Positions 8,859 to 16,435 of a stretch of 64,000 bases of DNA are shown here, one piece after another; position 1 is the first letter of the stretch, and the number at the start of each line of letters is the position of its first letter. The DNA lies in assembly GCF_009498035.1 (NCBI RefSeq), contig NZ_CP034550.1, positions 7,006,001 through 7,070,000 of the forward strand, given 5' to 3'. The translations under genes and the position numbers were made by a program. The DNA comes from Saccharothrix syringae (GTDB lineage: Bacteria; Actinomycetota; Actinomycetes; Mycobacteriales; Pseudonocardiaceae). The notes under the pieces were generated by a model. That model did not search any database, was not told where the DNA came from, and worked only from the letters and a program-made list of their open reading frames with translations.

Positions 8859-8901
8859 GACACCAAGGCCGGGGCGGGCGCGGGCCCGCCCCGGCGTTCG
8901 T

Positions 8902-8988
8902 TCACTCGGCGATGGCCCAGTACACGTAGAAACCGCCCATCCGGGTCTTCCCCAGCAGGCGAGCGGCGACGTGGCGAAGGTGCTTCAT
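8902..8988 (-). CDS. Candidate P450-modified RiPP precursor peptide (28 aa)
   Basis: This 28-residue ORF is read directly from the sequence. The ATG at 8988 is preceded by GGAGGG at ideal spacing, the best ribosome binding site in the locus. The N-terminal half is basic (MKHLRHVAARLLGKTR) and would serve as a leader. The C-terminal half, MGGFYVYWAIAE, packs one Phe, two Tyr and one Trp into five positions. Size, a Lys/Arg-rich leader, an aromatic core and an adjoining P450 match the minimal atropopeptide (tryptorubin-type) and biarylitide/cittilin gene pairs. The AIAE tail after the aromatic block would be a follower. The exact core is new to me. Modification is inferred. Confidence 0.72.
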   Translation of the reverse strand: MKHLRHVAARLLGKTRMGGFYVYWAIAE

Positions 8989-9099
8989 GGTTCCCTCCAA
9001 CGATTCGAGCCGTGTCCTGCGAACGCCCTCCTCATCATGCACAGCCACCACCGGCTTGTGAACAACTTTCAATGCTGATGGAAATTGAGTAGTATGCGA

Positions 9100-9120
9100 A
9101 ATTCCATTTCGTCTGGAATT
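9100..9120. promoter_or_regulatory. Inverted repeat upstream of the precursor-P450 pair
   Basis: AATTCCA at 9100-9106 and TGGAATT at 9114-9120 are exact inverted repeats with a 7-base spacer. They lie in an unusually AT-rich stretch about 110 bp before the precursor ATG. It may be an operator or a mRNA hairpin for the small-peptide operon. There is no independent evidence. Confidence 0.35.
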
Positions 9121-10492
9121 CGGCGCTCGGAGTACCGGGTGTGCCGGTGATCGCTCACCGGTGCCCGTCCGTCCGTTTCGCCTCCCCGCGCGCCGGGCGC
9201 CGCCAGGTCGGCCGAGTTCGACCAGCTCGTCGCCCGGTTCGAGCGCTTCCGGGCGCGACTGTCCACAGAGGAGCTGTGCAACGCCACCGCCGGCGAGGCG
9301 GCGCCCCCGGTGTTTTCGATGCCCCAGGGCGGGCCCGACCGCCGCCCTCCCGACCGTCCGGGCAGGACGGTCGCTTCCTCAAGCTCGGGGTGTGGTCGGC
9401 CTGTTCGTCGAGGACGTGCAGGACGGCCGGCAGTCCGGTGTGGACGAGCCCCGGGGCACCGCGCAGGGCTGCGAGGAACAGGAAGAGGCGCTGAAGAAGA
9501 TCTTCGACGGCGTCCGGTCGAGGTCGACGGGCGATAAGGGCGCATGGCGGAAGAGGACATCGAGGCGGGCGGGGTCAAGATCACCACTGGTGAGCCGGCC
9601 GCCGTCGACCGCGGCCGGGTGGCACCCGGTGGCGCTGCCGCGGCCACGTCCAGCCGGAGAGCCTGATCGTCGTGGTGGACGCGCTCGTCGGGTTCCTCGA
9701 CCGCCTGCCGGTCGTGCGGCCCCGGGACGACCGGCTGAGGTCTGCGGCCGGGTCGGGGTCTGCCCGCGAGGGCGGTCGGCGCTACCCCCATGAGCGCCTG
9801 CCCGGTTGTGCGGTGCGCGCGGCGGCACCAGCAGGCTGGTAGCCGGGTGACGCACCGCGACCGAGCATGGCGTCGCCGGCCCGCACCGGGAGCCCGGTGG
9901 GCAGGAACGGGCACCGGCACGCCCCTGTCCGCGCGCGACGTGCCGGCCGTCCAGCGCGCCGGCGGCAACGCCCGCGTGGTGTCGATGGAGTGGACGGGCC
10001 CAAGCGCAACCGCCGGCCCGGTCCTCGGGGGACGTGTGGACCTGGTCGGGTGAAGTTCGCGCCCCCGTCACCCCTTCGGGGGCGGGACGATTTCACCGCG
10101 GACGGCGGCCCGTGCCACGGTGTGCGGTCCTGGCCGTCGTGGTGCCCCGGGACGCGACCGGCCGGGCGGGACCACTCCTGAACAGGGCGGTCGCCGCGCG
10201 CACCGGGGCAGGGCGCGCGCGGCGACCGCCCCCCGCGGGGAGTTCACGCGGTGGCCCGGGCCAGGCTGAGCCGCCAGGCCGCGGCGCGGGCGGCACGACC
10301 CGCTCGGCGACGGCGGGGTGCGAGACCGCGGCGAACAACCGCACCGGCCGGTGGGTGCCGTCCCGTCCCCGGCGCAGGCCGGTGGCCGCGCAGCGCACGA
10401 CGACGGCGGGTCCGGTGAACGCGGAGGCCGAAATCCGGCGCACGCGCGGACGGCAGCAGCGCCGCGACCTCCCGCTCAACGGCGGCCGACCG
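9121..10492. other. 1.4-kb region of decayed sequence without an intact gene
   Basis: Open frames here are mostly GC-rich shadows. Several short stretches look like former coding sequence but cannot be joined. One is a YbaB-like fragment (9211-9535). Another is a 40-codon frame at 9544-9666 that starts MAEEDIEAGGVKITTG after an AAGGG site. A third frame, near 9657-9840, reads ESLIVVVDALVGFLDRLPVV. A minus-strand frame around 10300-10450 includes FTGPAVVVRCAATG. I regard the region as a degenerate locus rather than functional genes. Confidence 0.5.
9211..9535 (+). pseudogene. Frameshifted YbaB/EbfC-like remnant
   Basis: One frame reads AEFDQLVARFERFRARLS from 9211, which resembles the N-terminal helix of actinobacterial YbaB/EbfC-family proteins. 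After low-quality sequence, another frame continues with LFVEDVQDGRQ and ends EEQEEALKKIFDGVR, resembling a YbaB C-terminus. No single frame joins them and no start codon with a ribosome binding site precedes the first part. An intact YbaB-like gene exists at 57609-58112 in a type VII secretion cassette, so this could be the remains of a similar cassette. Confidence 0.35.
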
Positions 10493-11218
10493 TCAGAACA
10501 CCGGCGGCGCGAGCTCGTCGCGGCAGACGTAGGCGTCCCACTCCGGCGCCACCTCGCGCTCCTCGGGCGAGAGCTTCCTCGGCAGGTCGCCGCTGGGGTC
10601 CTTGAAGACCATCGGCGCCCGGTTGACCGCGGCGTCGACGGCGCGCAGCACCGTCCTGAGCGGACCGTTCACGTCGGCGGCGAGGCCGGCCAGGTCCCCG
10701 GGCGCCGCGGTGTCCCTGGTCTGGATCGACACCGTCGTGGTGACGTTGGCCTCCTTCATCACCCCGAGGTACTGGAGGTCGGCGGTGTTCCACGCCTGCA
10801 CGCACGCCTGGTTGTCCCCGTACGGGATCAACCCGAACACCCGCCCGGCCTCGGCGTTCCTGCGCTGGTCGACGAAGTCGTGGAACCGGGTCCGCGCGGT
10901 CGCCTCGGCGGGGCGGTCGTCGACCGCCACGTCCACGACCACCTCCGCGCCGAGCGGGGTGGTGGCCGCCGGCCACCGGCAGGTGTGGCTGCCCAGCGAC
11001 TCCTCCGCGGGCGCCGGCCCGGGCGGTCGGGGGCCGACGACCTGCGGGACCTGCTCGGCCAGCACGCGGCAGATGTTGGGGACCCGCTCGATGACCGGGA
11101 CGTCCTTGAGGTTGTCGGACGCCTGCCCGACGGTGACGATGGTGCTGATGCCGCACCCGGACACCAGGGCGACGGCGGCGACCAGCGCCGCGGGGATTCG
11201 GAGGTCAGAACTCCGCAT
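10493..11218 (-). CDS. DUF3558-like lipoprotein
   Basis: This 241-residue lipoprotein has a signal peptide with lipobox VSGC at residues 19-22, so it should be anchored on the outer face of the membrane. The body, with ICRVLAEQVPQVVG, SHTCRWPA and CVQAWNTADLQYLGVMKE, follows the DUF3558 pattern of actinobacterial lipoproteins, including paired cysteines. Function is unknown for the family. The ATG at 11218 lies inside the end of the upstream lipoprotein gene (14-bp overlap), so the two are co-transcribed and coupled. Confidence 0.75.
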   Translation of the reverse strand: MRSSDLRIPAALVAAVALVSGCGISTIVTVGQASDNLKDVPVIERVPNICRVLAEQVPQVVGPRPPGPAPAEESLGSHTCRWPAATTPLGAEVVVDVAVDDRPAEATARTRFHDFVDQRRNAEAGRVFGLIPYGDNQACVQAWNTADLQYLGVMKEANVTTTVSIQTRDTAAPGDLAGLAADVNGPLRTVLRAVDAAVNRAPMVFKDPSGDLPRKLSPEEREVAPEWDAYVCRDELAPPVF

Positions 11219-11801
11219 GGCCGTACTCCTCGCGCAGGAAGAAGCAACCGGGCACGTCCGCGGGGAACTCCTCGCGCTCGAAGACGATCTCCGCCCCCGC
11301 GTCGCAGCGCAGGAAGGCGAGCCCGTAGGAGGCCGTCTCCCCGAAGGTGATGTTGAACAGGAAGAACCCGTTGCCCATCATCAGGCGGTGCGACCTGCGG
11401 TACCACAGCGCGGGGTCGCGGGCGAGGTCGCGCTGGTAGGCGGCCTGGAAGTCGGCGCCGCCGCCCGGCTTGAGGGTGCCGAGCACGTCGCCGTAGCCGT
11501 CCTCGCAGACCGCGACCTCGGCGATCGCGTCCGCCATGCCCGGGGCGAGGTGGAACCGGACGTCGTGCGGGGTGACCCGCTTGAGCCGCGCCGGGTCGCA
11601 CGTCCAGACCTCCGAGTACCACCCGGCCAGCTCGTCGACCGACGCGAAGTGCCGGCCGAGCGCGGCCATCCCGGTGGTCGCGCCGGTCGCGTACCCGTTG
11701 TCCCGCAAGCCCTTGTCGCAGGTCGTGCACGGGTCGGACGGGGGCAGGCAGCCGGTGGCGGCGACCAGCGCGCAGCAGGCGAGCCATCGGGGAAGCGCCA
11801 T
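11205..11801 (-). CDS. Secreted lipoprotein of unknown function
   Basis: This 198-residue protein has an N-terminal hydrophobic stretch with lipobox AATGC at residues 14-18, followed closely by a CTTC pair. I do not recognise the domain. Notable conserved-looking sequence includes DELAGWYSEVWTCDP and MMGNGFFLFNITFGETASYGLAFL. It overlaps the DUF3558-like gene by 14 bp, so the two are likely a lipoprotein pair made together. The ATG at 11801 is the natural start of the signal peptide. Confidence 0.72.
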   Translation of the reverse strand: MALPRWLACCALVAATGCLPPSDPCTTCDKGLRDNGYATGATTGMAALGRHFASVDELAGWYSEVWTCDPARLKRVTPHDVRFHLAPGMADAIAEVAVCEDGYGDVLGTLKPGGGADFQAAYQRDLARDPALWYRRSHRLMMGNGFFLFNITFGETASYGLAFLRCDAGAEIVFEREEFPADVPGCFFLREEYGHAEF

Positions 11802-11933
11802 GGGCCGAAGCTAGGACTGGGCCGAACGGCGGTCAACCGGGTTCCCCCGGAATCATCCCCCTAGCCCATCAGGGGGACGGCCGGGGTGCGCCGGCGACGG
11901 GGTCTTCCCGGGACGAGCCGAACGGAGTAGAAG

Positions 11934-11951
11934 TAACCACCCGGTACGTTC
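11934..11951 (+). promoter_or_regulatory. Putative operator of the shikimate dehydrogenase gene
   Basis: TAACCACCCGGTACGTTC lies 20 bp before the GTG start. An 18-bp sequence identical at 15 positions occurs before the MFS gene at 13844-13861. The TetR gene lies between these two genes, so the motif is a good candidate for its binding site. This is inference from repetition and position. Confidence 0.55.
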
Positions 11952-11971
11952 AAAGCGGACGGGTAGGGGCT

Positions 11972-12877
11972 GTGGCGGCACTGCGCGACGGCGACCGTTG
12001 TCTGGTCGGCCTGGTCGGCTCGGGCATCGGCACCTCGTTGAGCCCCGCCCTGCACGAGCGCGAGGCCGACGAACTGGGCCTGCGCTGCCTCTACCGCACG
12101 CTCGACCTGACCACCCTGGGCCTCCCGGCCGACGCGGTCGGCGACCTCGTCACCGCCGCGCGGCTGACCGGCTACGACGGCCTCAACATCACCCACCCGT
12201 GCAAGCAGGTCGTCCTGGACCACCTCGACGCCCTCTCCCCCGAGGCCGCCGCCCTGCGCGCGGTCAACACCGTGGTCTTCACCGGCGGCGAGGCGATCGG
12301 CCACAACACCGACCTCTTCGGCTTCGCCCGCAACCTCGCCCTGGGCCTGCCCGATGCCGCGCTCGACCGGGTGGTCCTCCTCGGCGCCGGCGGTGCCGGG
12401 GCGGCGGCCGCCCACGCCCTGCTGACCGCGGGCACCGGCACCGTGCACGTCTTCGACGTCGACCCGACCCGCGGCCACGCGCTGGCCGGCTCGCTGCGCG
12501 ACCGCTTCGGCCGGGACCACGCCGTGGCCGGGCCCCTCGACGACGGTCACGATGCACTGGCACGCGCGTTGCACGACGCGGACGGCCTGGTCAACGCCAC
12601 ACCGGTCGGGATGGCCGCCTACCCGGGCCTGCCGCTGCCCGCCGCCCTGCTCGCACCGCCGCTGTGGGTGGTCGACGTGGTGTACCGGCCGCTGGACACC
12701 GAGCTGCTGGTGACCGCGCGCCAGCGGGGCTGCCGGGTCCTCGGCGGCGGTGGCATGGTGGTCTTCCAGGCCGCGGCGGCGTTCCGGCTCTTCACCGGGC
12801 GCGAACCCGACCCGGGCCGGATGCTGCGCCACTTCGCGGCGCTCGTCCGGGACGGGTCGGCCGCGCCGGCGGGTTGA
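11972..12877 (+). CDS. Shikimate/quinate dehydrogenase (AroE family, catabolic type)
   Basis: This 301-residue protein reversibly oxidises shikimate or quinate to the 3-dehydro acid with NAD(P). Family motifs are present: SLSPALHE near residue 22 for the substrate carboxylate, NITHPCK with the catalytic Lys near residue 74, GHNTDLFGF with the catalytic Asp, the dinucleotide loop LLGAGGAGAAAAHAL, and the C-terminal GGGGMVVFQAAAAF. Position beside a TetR regulator and an aromatic-acid-type MFS symporter suggests a QsuD-like catabolic role rather than aromatic biosynthesis. GTG at 11972 follows TAGGGG. A dehydratase remnant lies at its 3' end. Confidence 0.88.
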   Translation: MAALRDGDRCLVGLVGSGIGTSLSPALHEREADELGLRCLYRTLDLTTLGLPADAVGDLVTAARLTGYDGLNITHPCKQVVLDHLDALSPEAAALRAVNTVVFTGGEAIGHNTDLFGFARNLALGLPDAALDRVVLLGAGGAGAAAAHALLTAGTGTVHVFDVDPTRGHALAGSLRDRFGRDHAVAGPLDDGHDALARALHDADGLVNATPVGMAAYPGLPLPAALLAPPLWVVDVVYRPLDTELLVTARQRGCRVLGGGGMVVFQAAAAFRLFTGREPDPGRMLRHFAALVRDGSAAPAG

Positions 12878-12990
12878 CCGCGCCGCAGCCCCGGTGGCCG
12901 CCGATGCGCCGGACCACCTCGAAGAACACCAGCGAGCCCGGTACGTGCGCGCGGAAGCGGACGAACTCGCCGCGCCCGTTCCGTCCGATG
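12866..12990 (-). pseudogene. C-terminal remnant of a 3-dehydroshikimate dehydratase/HPPD-like protein
   Basis: The minus-strand frame reads GRGEFVRFRAHVPGS followed by LVFFEVVRRIGGHRGCGAVN. FFEVVxRxGGxxGxGAxN is the hallmark C-terminus of the VOC (HPPD-like) domain found in QsuB-type bifunctional 3-dehydroshikimate dehydratases. No start codon, upstream VOC domain or TIM-barrel domain remains, and the frame runs into the end of the dehydrogenase gene on the other strand. A QsuB-type gene would normally accompany this dehydrogenase and transporter, so this looks like its decayed end. Confidence 0.5.
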
Positions 12991-13126
12991 TGGACGAACC
13001 CGGTCGGCGGCCGGCTCGTCGCCGGGCGTGCCGGACAGGCGCACCGGGGGCGCGTTCCGGGCTTCCCACCGGCGCCGCCACCGCTAAAGTGGCGGCACAG
13101 GTCCGCTGTCCGGGAGGGGCGAGTCG

Positions 13127-13801
13127 TTGGCCGCACAGGTCCCCGGTGCCGTCCCGGCACGAGTGCCCGCCGACGCGCCGGACCGGACCCGGGACCCCGA
13201 CCGGACCCGCGCCGACATCCTCGACGTCGCCACCTCCGAGTTCGCGGACAAGGGCTACGCGGGCGCCCGGGTCGACGAGATCGCCGCGCGGACGAGCACC
13301 ACCAAGCGGATGATCTACTACTACTTCGGCAACAAGGAGCAGCTCTACATCGCGGTGCTGGAGCGCGCCTACACCGGCATCCGGGCCGTCGAGCAGGAGC
13401 TGGACGTCGACCACCTCGACCCGGTCGACGCGATCCGGCGGCTGGCCGAGCTGACCTTCGACCACCACGAGTCGCACCCGGACTTCGTCCGGCTGGTCAG
13501 CATCGAGAACATCGACCGCGCCGAGCACATCGCCCGCTCCCCCGTGCTGTCCGGCCTGGCCACCCCCGCGGTCGACGTGCTGGCCCGCATCCTGGACCGG
13601 GGCCGGGAGGCGGGGGTCTTCCGCGCCGACGCCGACCCGCTCGACGTGCACATGGTGATCAGCGCGTTCTGCGTGTTCCGCACCGCGAACCGGCACACGT
13701 TCCACGCGATCTTCCAGCGCGACATGCTCGACCCGGCCCGGCGCGACCACTACCGCGCGCTGCTCGGCGACCTCGTCCTGGCGCACCTGGCCGCCCGCTG
13801 A
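13127..13801 (+). CDS. TetR/AcrR-family regulator of the shikimate/quinate locus
   Basis: This 224-residue regulator has the TetR helix-turn-helix at residues about 28-72 (FADKGYAGARVDEIAARTSTTKRM followed by IYYYFGNKEQLY). The C-terminal ligand domain carries NIDRAEHI and VISAFCVFRTANRHTF, resembling TetR proteins beside shikimate or aromatic-acid catabolic genes. The TTG at 13127 follows GGGAGGGG and is preferred. The gene lies between the dehydrogenase and the MFS symporter, whose upstream regions share an 18-bp motif. Repression released by a pathway intermediate is likely but inferred. Confidence 0.88.
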   Translation: MAAQVPGAVPARVPADAPDRTRDPDRTRADILDVATSEFADKGYAGARVDEIAARTSTTKRMIYYYFGNKEQLYIAVLERAYTGIRAVEQELDVDHLDPVDAIRRLAELTFDHHESHPDFVRLVSIENIDRAEHIARSPVLSGLATPAVDVLARILDRGREAGVFRADADPLDVHMVISAFCVFRTANRHTFHAIFQRDMLDPARRDHYRALLGDLVLAHLAAR

Positions 13802-13810
13802 TCGACGCCC

Positions 13811-13861
13811 TTGACAGGGCGACCGCGGTCACCCGACTCTGATTAACCATCCAGTTCGTTC
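13811..13861 (+). promoter_or_regulatory. Promoter and putative TetR operator of the MFS symporter
   Basis: TTGACA at 13811-13816 is a consensus -35. GACTCT at 13835-13840 is a plausible -10 with an 18-bp spacer. TAACCATCCAGTTCGTTC at 13844-13861 follows at the expected transcription start and matches 15 of 18 bases of the motif before the dehydrogenase gene. Such a placement would let a repressor block initiation. Confidence 0.6.
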
Positions 13862-13912
13862 GTGCTCGACCGCTGTCCCGCGCCACCAGGAGCACCCCCG
13901 AGGAGCACGCCG

Positions 13913-15220
13913 GTGACCACGCAACGAGCGGGCAAGCCCCGGCAGGCCGCGGTCGCGGCCTGGATCGGCAGCGCCCTGGAGTACTACGACTTCTTCATCT
14001 ACGGCACCGCCGCGGCGCTGGTGTTCGGCAAGGTGTTCTTCCCGGCGTCGGACCCGGCCACCGGCACCCTGCTGTCCGTGGCGACCTTCGGCGTCGGCTA
14101 CGTGGCGCGGCCGGTCGGCGCGTTCCTGCTCGGCCACGTGGGCGACCGCCTCGGGCGCAAGCGGGTCCTGGTGTCCACGCTGCTGCTGATGGGCGTGGCC
14201 ACCTTCCTCGTCGGCTGCCTGCCGGGCTACGACCGGGCCGGCGTGCTCGCCCCGGTCCTGCTGGTGCTGCTGCGGCTGCTCCAGGGCCTCTCGGCGGCCG
14301 GTGAGCAGGCCGGCGCGAACTCGATGACGCTCGAACACGCCCCGGCGCACCGCCGCGCCTACTACACGAGCTTCACGCTCAGCGGCACCCAGGCCGGCCA
14401 GATCCTCGCCACCGCGGTGTTCCTGCCCGTGGCCGCGCTGCCCGAGGACGCCCTGCTGTCGTGGGGCTGGCGGGTGCCGTTCTGGGCCGGCGCCCTGGTC
14501 GTCGTGGCGGGTTACGCCATCCGGCGCCGGCTCGGCGAGACGCCGGTGTTCGAACGGCAGAAGGCCGCCGGCGGGGTGGCCCGCCTGCCGGTCGCCGTGC
14601 TGTTCCGGGAGCACTGGCGCGACGTCCTGCGGGTGGTGGCGGCCGCGCCCGTCGCCTCGGTGAGCACCATCTTCACCGTCTACGCGCTCAGCTACGCGGT
14701 GAACACCGCCGGGCTCGACCGGTCGGCCGTGCTGTGGGTCGGCGTGGCGGCCAACGCCGTGGCGCTGGTCGCGCTCCCCCTGTGGGCGACGCTGGCGGAC
14801 CGGGTGGGCCGCAAACCCGTGTTCATCGCGGGCTCGGCCGGGTGCGCCGCGTTGATCTTCGCCTACCTCGCCGCCGTCGCCGCCGGCGACTACCCGCTGA
14901 TCTTCCTGGTGGGCGTGCTCCTGTTCGGCGTCGTCTACAGCGCCGCCAACGGCACCTGGCCCGCGTTCTACGGCGAGATGTTCCCCGCCGGGGTCCGGCT
15001 GTCCGGCACGGCGATCGGCACCCAGGTCGGTTTCGCCGTCGCCGGTTTCGCGCCCACCACCGCCGCCGCCGTCGCCGGGACGGGGAGCACCGGGTGGGTG
15101 CCGGTCGCGGTGCTCACCGCCGGGTTCTGCGCGGTCAACGTCGTCGCGGTGGCGACCGGCCGGGAGACGTCCCGGGTGCCCACCGAGGACCTGGGCGTCC
15201 GGGCCGCCGCTCACCAGTAG
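13913..15220 (+). CDS. MFS metabolite:H+ symporter (shikimate/quinate-type)
   Basis: This 435-residue, 12-helix transporter is of the metabolite:H+ symporter group (ShiA/KgtP-like). The first helix carries AAWIGSALEYYDFFIYGTAAAL and loop 2-3 has GHVGDRLGRKRVL, both diagnostic. The GTG at 13913 is preferred over an upstream in-frame codon at 13862 because GAGGAG precedes it and the upstream 17 residues are not family-like. It probably imports shikimate, quinate or a related acid for the neighbouring dehydrogenase. The last 10 bp overlap the convergent GH88 gene. Confidence 0.88.
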   Translation: MTTQRAGKPRQAAVAAWIGSALEYYDFFIYGTAAALVFGKVFFPASDPATGTLLSVATFGVGYVARPVGAFLLGHVGDRLGRKRVLVSTLLLMGVATFLVGCLPGYDRAGVLAPVLLVLLRLLQGLSAAGEQAGANSMTLEHAPAHRRAYYTSFTLSGTQAGQILATAVFLPVAALPEDALLSWGWRVPFWAGALVVVAGYAIRRRLGETPVFERQKAAGGVARLPVAVLFREHWRDVLRVVAAAPVASVSTIFTVYALSYAVNTAGLDRSAVLWVGVAANAVALVALPLWATLADRVGRKPVFIAGSAGCAALIFAYLAAVAAGDYPLIFLVGVLLFGVVYSAANGTWPAFYGEMFPAGVRLSGTAIGTQVGFAVAGFAPTTAAAVAGTGSTGWVPVAVLTAGFCAVNVVAVATGRETSRVPTEDLGVRAAAHQ

Positions 15221-16392
15221 CCGCGCCGGTGCGGGTGCAGGCGGCGGGACAGGGCCTCCAGGTAGAAGTAGTCGCCCCACAGGGTCCCCTCGTCGACCCC
15301 GACGAGCTTGGGCTTGTCGTAGACCCCGTGCAGCAGCAGGGCGTTGGACGTCCGGTCGTGCGCGGTCGAGTAGGAGGTGGCCAGGCTGGTCAGGATGGCG
15401 TCGGCGGCGGCGCGGTAGTGCGGCGCGGCCCGCCCGTCGAGGTGGTCGGCCAGCTCGTAGAGGCCGCACGCGGCGATGGCGGCGGCCGAGGAGTCGCGCT
15501 CCTCGCCGCTGCCGTCGGTGAACACCAGGTCCCAGTAGGCGACGCGGTCGTCGGGCAGGCGGGACAGGAAGTGGTCGGCGCAGCGCCGGGCCGCGTCGAG
15601 GAACGGCTCCTGCCGCGCGTGGCGGTAGCCGAGGGCGAACCCGTAGACGCCCCACGCCTGGCCGCGTGCCCAGCAGGAGCCGTCCTGGTGGCCCTGCTCG
15701 GTCGCGCCGCGGAGCGGTTCGCCGGTCTCGGGGTCCCAGTAGTAGGTGTGGAAGGTGGTGCCGTCCGGGCGGATCACGTGCCGCCGCAACTGCTCGGTGT
15801 GGCGGACGGCGGCCCGGCGGGGTGCGGGGTCGCCGGTGACCCCGGCCGCCCAGTACAGCAGCGGCAGGTTCATCAGGCTGTCGATGATGGTGCGGCCGCG
15901 CTGGAGCGGGTCGGCCAGGTCGCCCCACGCCTGGACGATGCCCGCGGGCTCCAGGAACCGGGTCATGAGGTGGTCGGCGGCCCGGAGGGCGGCGTCGCGG
16001 GCGCGTTGGTGGCCCCGCAGCCGCCACGGGGTCACGCAGGACAGGGTGTAGAGGAAGCCCAGGTCGTGGGTGTCCAGGTCGACGCCCCGCAGGACGCGGT
16101 CCTCGAAGCTGTCGACCTGCCGCTCGGCGGCGCGCAGCACGGTGTCGTCGCCGGTGGCCTCCCAGACCAGCCACAGCATCCCCGGCCAGAAGCCGGTGGT
16201 CCAGCCCGCGTTGGCGCCCTCGGGGCAACCGGCGCGCGGGGTGCGCGGCCGGTAGGTGCCGCCGGTGGTCGTGTCGTCGGGGTACCAGTGGGCGAACTCG
16301 GCGACGTTGCCGCGCACGGTCGCCGCGGCGGCGTCCCAGGCCGCGGTCAGGACGTCGGTGGTGGTTGCGGCGCGCTCTGCTTCCGCGGACAT
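15211..16392 (-). CDS. Unsaturated glucuronyl/galacturonyl hydrolase (GH88/GH105 type)
   Basis: This 393-residue alpha/alpha-barrel enzyme should remove the unsaturated uronic acid left by polysaccharide lyases, by hydration of the 4,5 double bond. The two catalytic Asp candidates are D110 in THDLGFLY and D171 in IIDSLMNLPLLYW, matching the GH88 pattern. RGQAWGVYGFA and DYFYLEAL near the end are also typical. There is no signal peptide, so it acts in the cytoplasm after import. It is the last gene of the minus-strand uptake operon and provides the released unsaturated uronate, which converts to the KduI substrate. Confidence 0.9.
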   Translation of the reverse strand: MSAEAERAATTTDVLTAAWDAAAATVRGNVAEFAHWYPDDTTTGGTYRPRTPRAGCPEGANAGWTTGFWPGMLWLVWEATGDDTVLRAAERQVDSFEDRVLRGVDLDTHDLGFLYTLSCVTPWRLRGHQRARDAALRAADHLMTRFLEPAGIVQAWGDLADPLQRGRTIIDSLMNLPLLYWAAGVTGDPAPRRAAVRHTEQLRRHVIRPDGTTFHTYYWDPETGEPLRGATEQGHQDGSCWARGQAWGVYGFALGYRHARQEPFLDAARRCADHFLSRLPDDRVAYWDLVFTDGSGEERDSSAAAIAACGLYELADHLDGRAAPHYRAAADAILTSLATSYSTAHDRTSNALLLHGVYDKPKLVGVDEGTLWGDYFYLEALSRRLHPHRRGYW

Positions 16393-16435
16393 GGTTCTCC
16401 CTCGGGACGGGTGGCGGGACGGGGAACGCGGGTTC

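Noticed and set aside
9069..9107. 12-codon ORF (MEFRILLNFHQH) upstream of the RiPP-like precursor
   Set aside because: There is no clear ribosome binding site and it overlaps the putative promoter/operator; too short to support as a second precursor.
10034..11350. Long plus-strand open frames opposite the lipoprotein pair
   Set aside because: They are Arg/Gly-rich mirror frames of the two minus-strand lipoprotein genes, which have lipoboxes and coupled starts.
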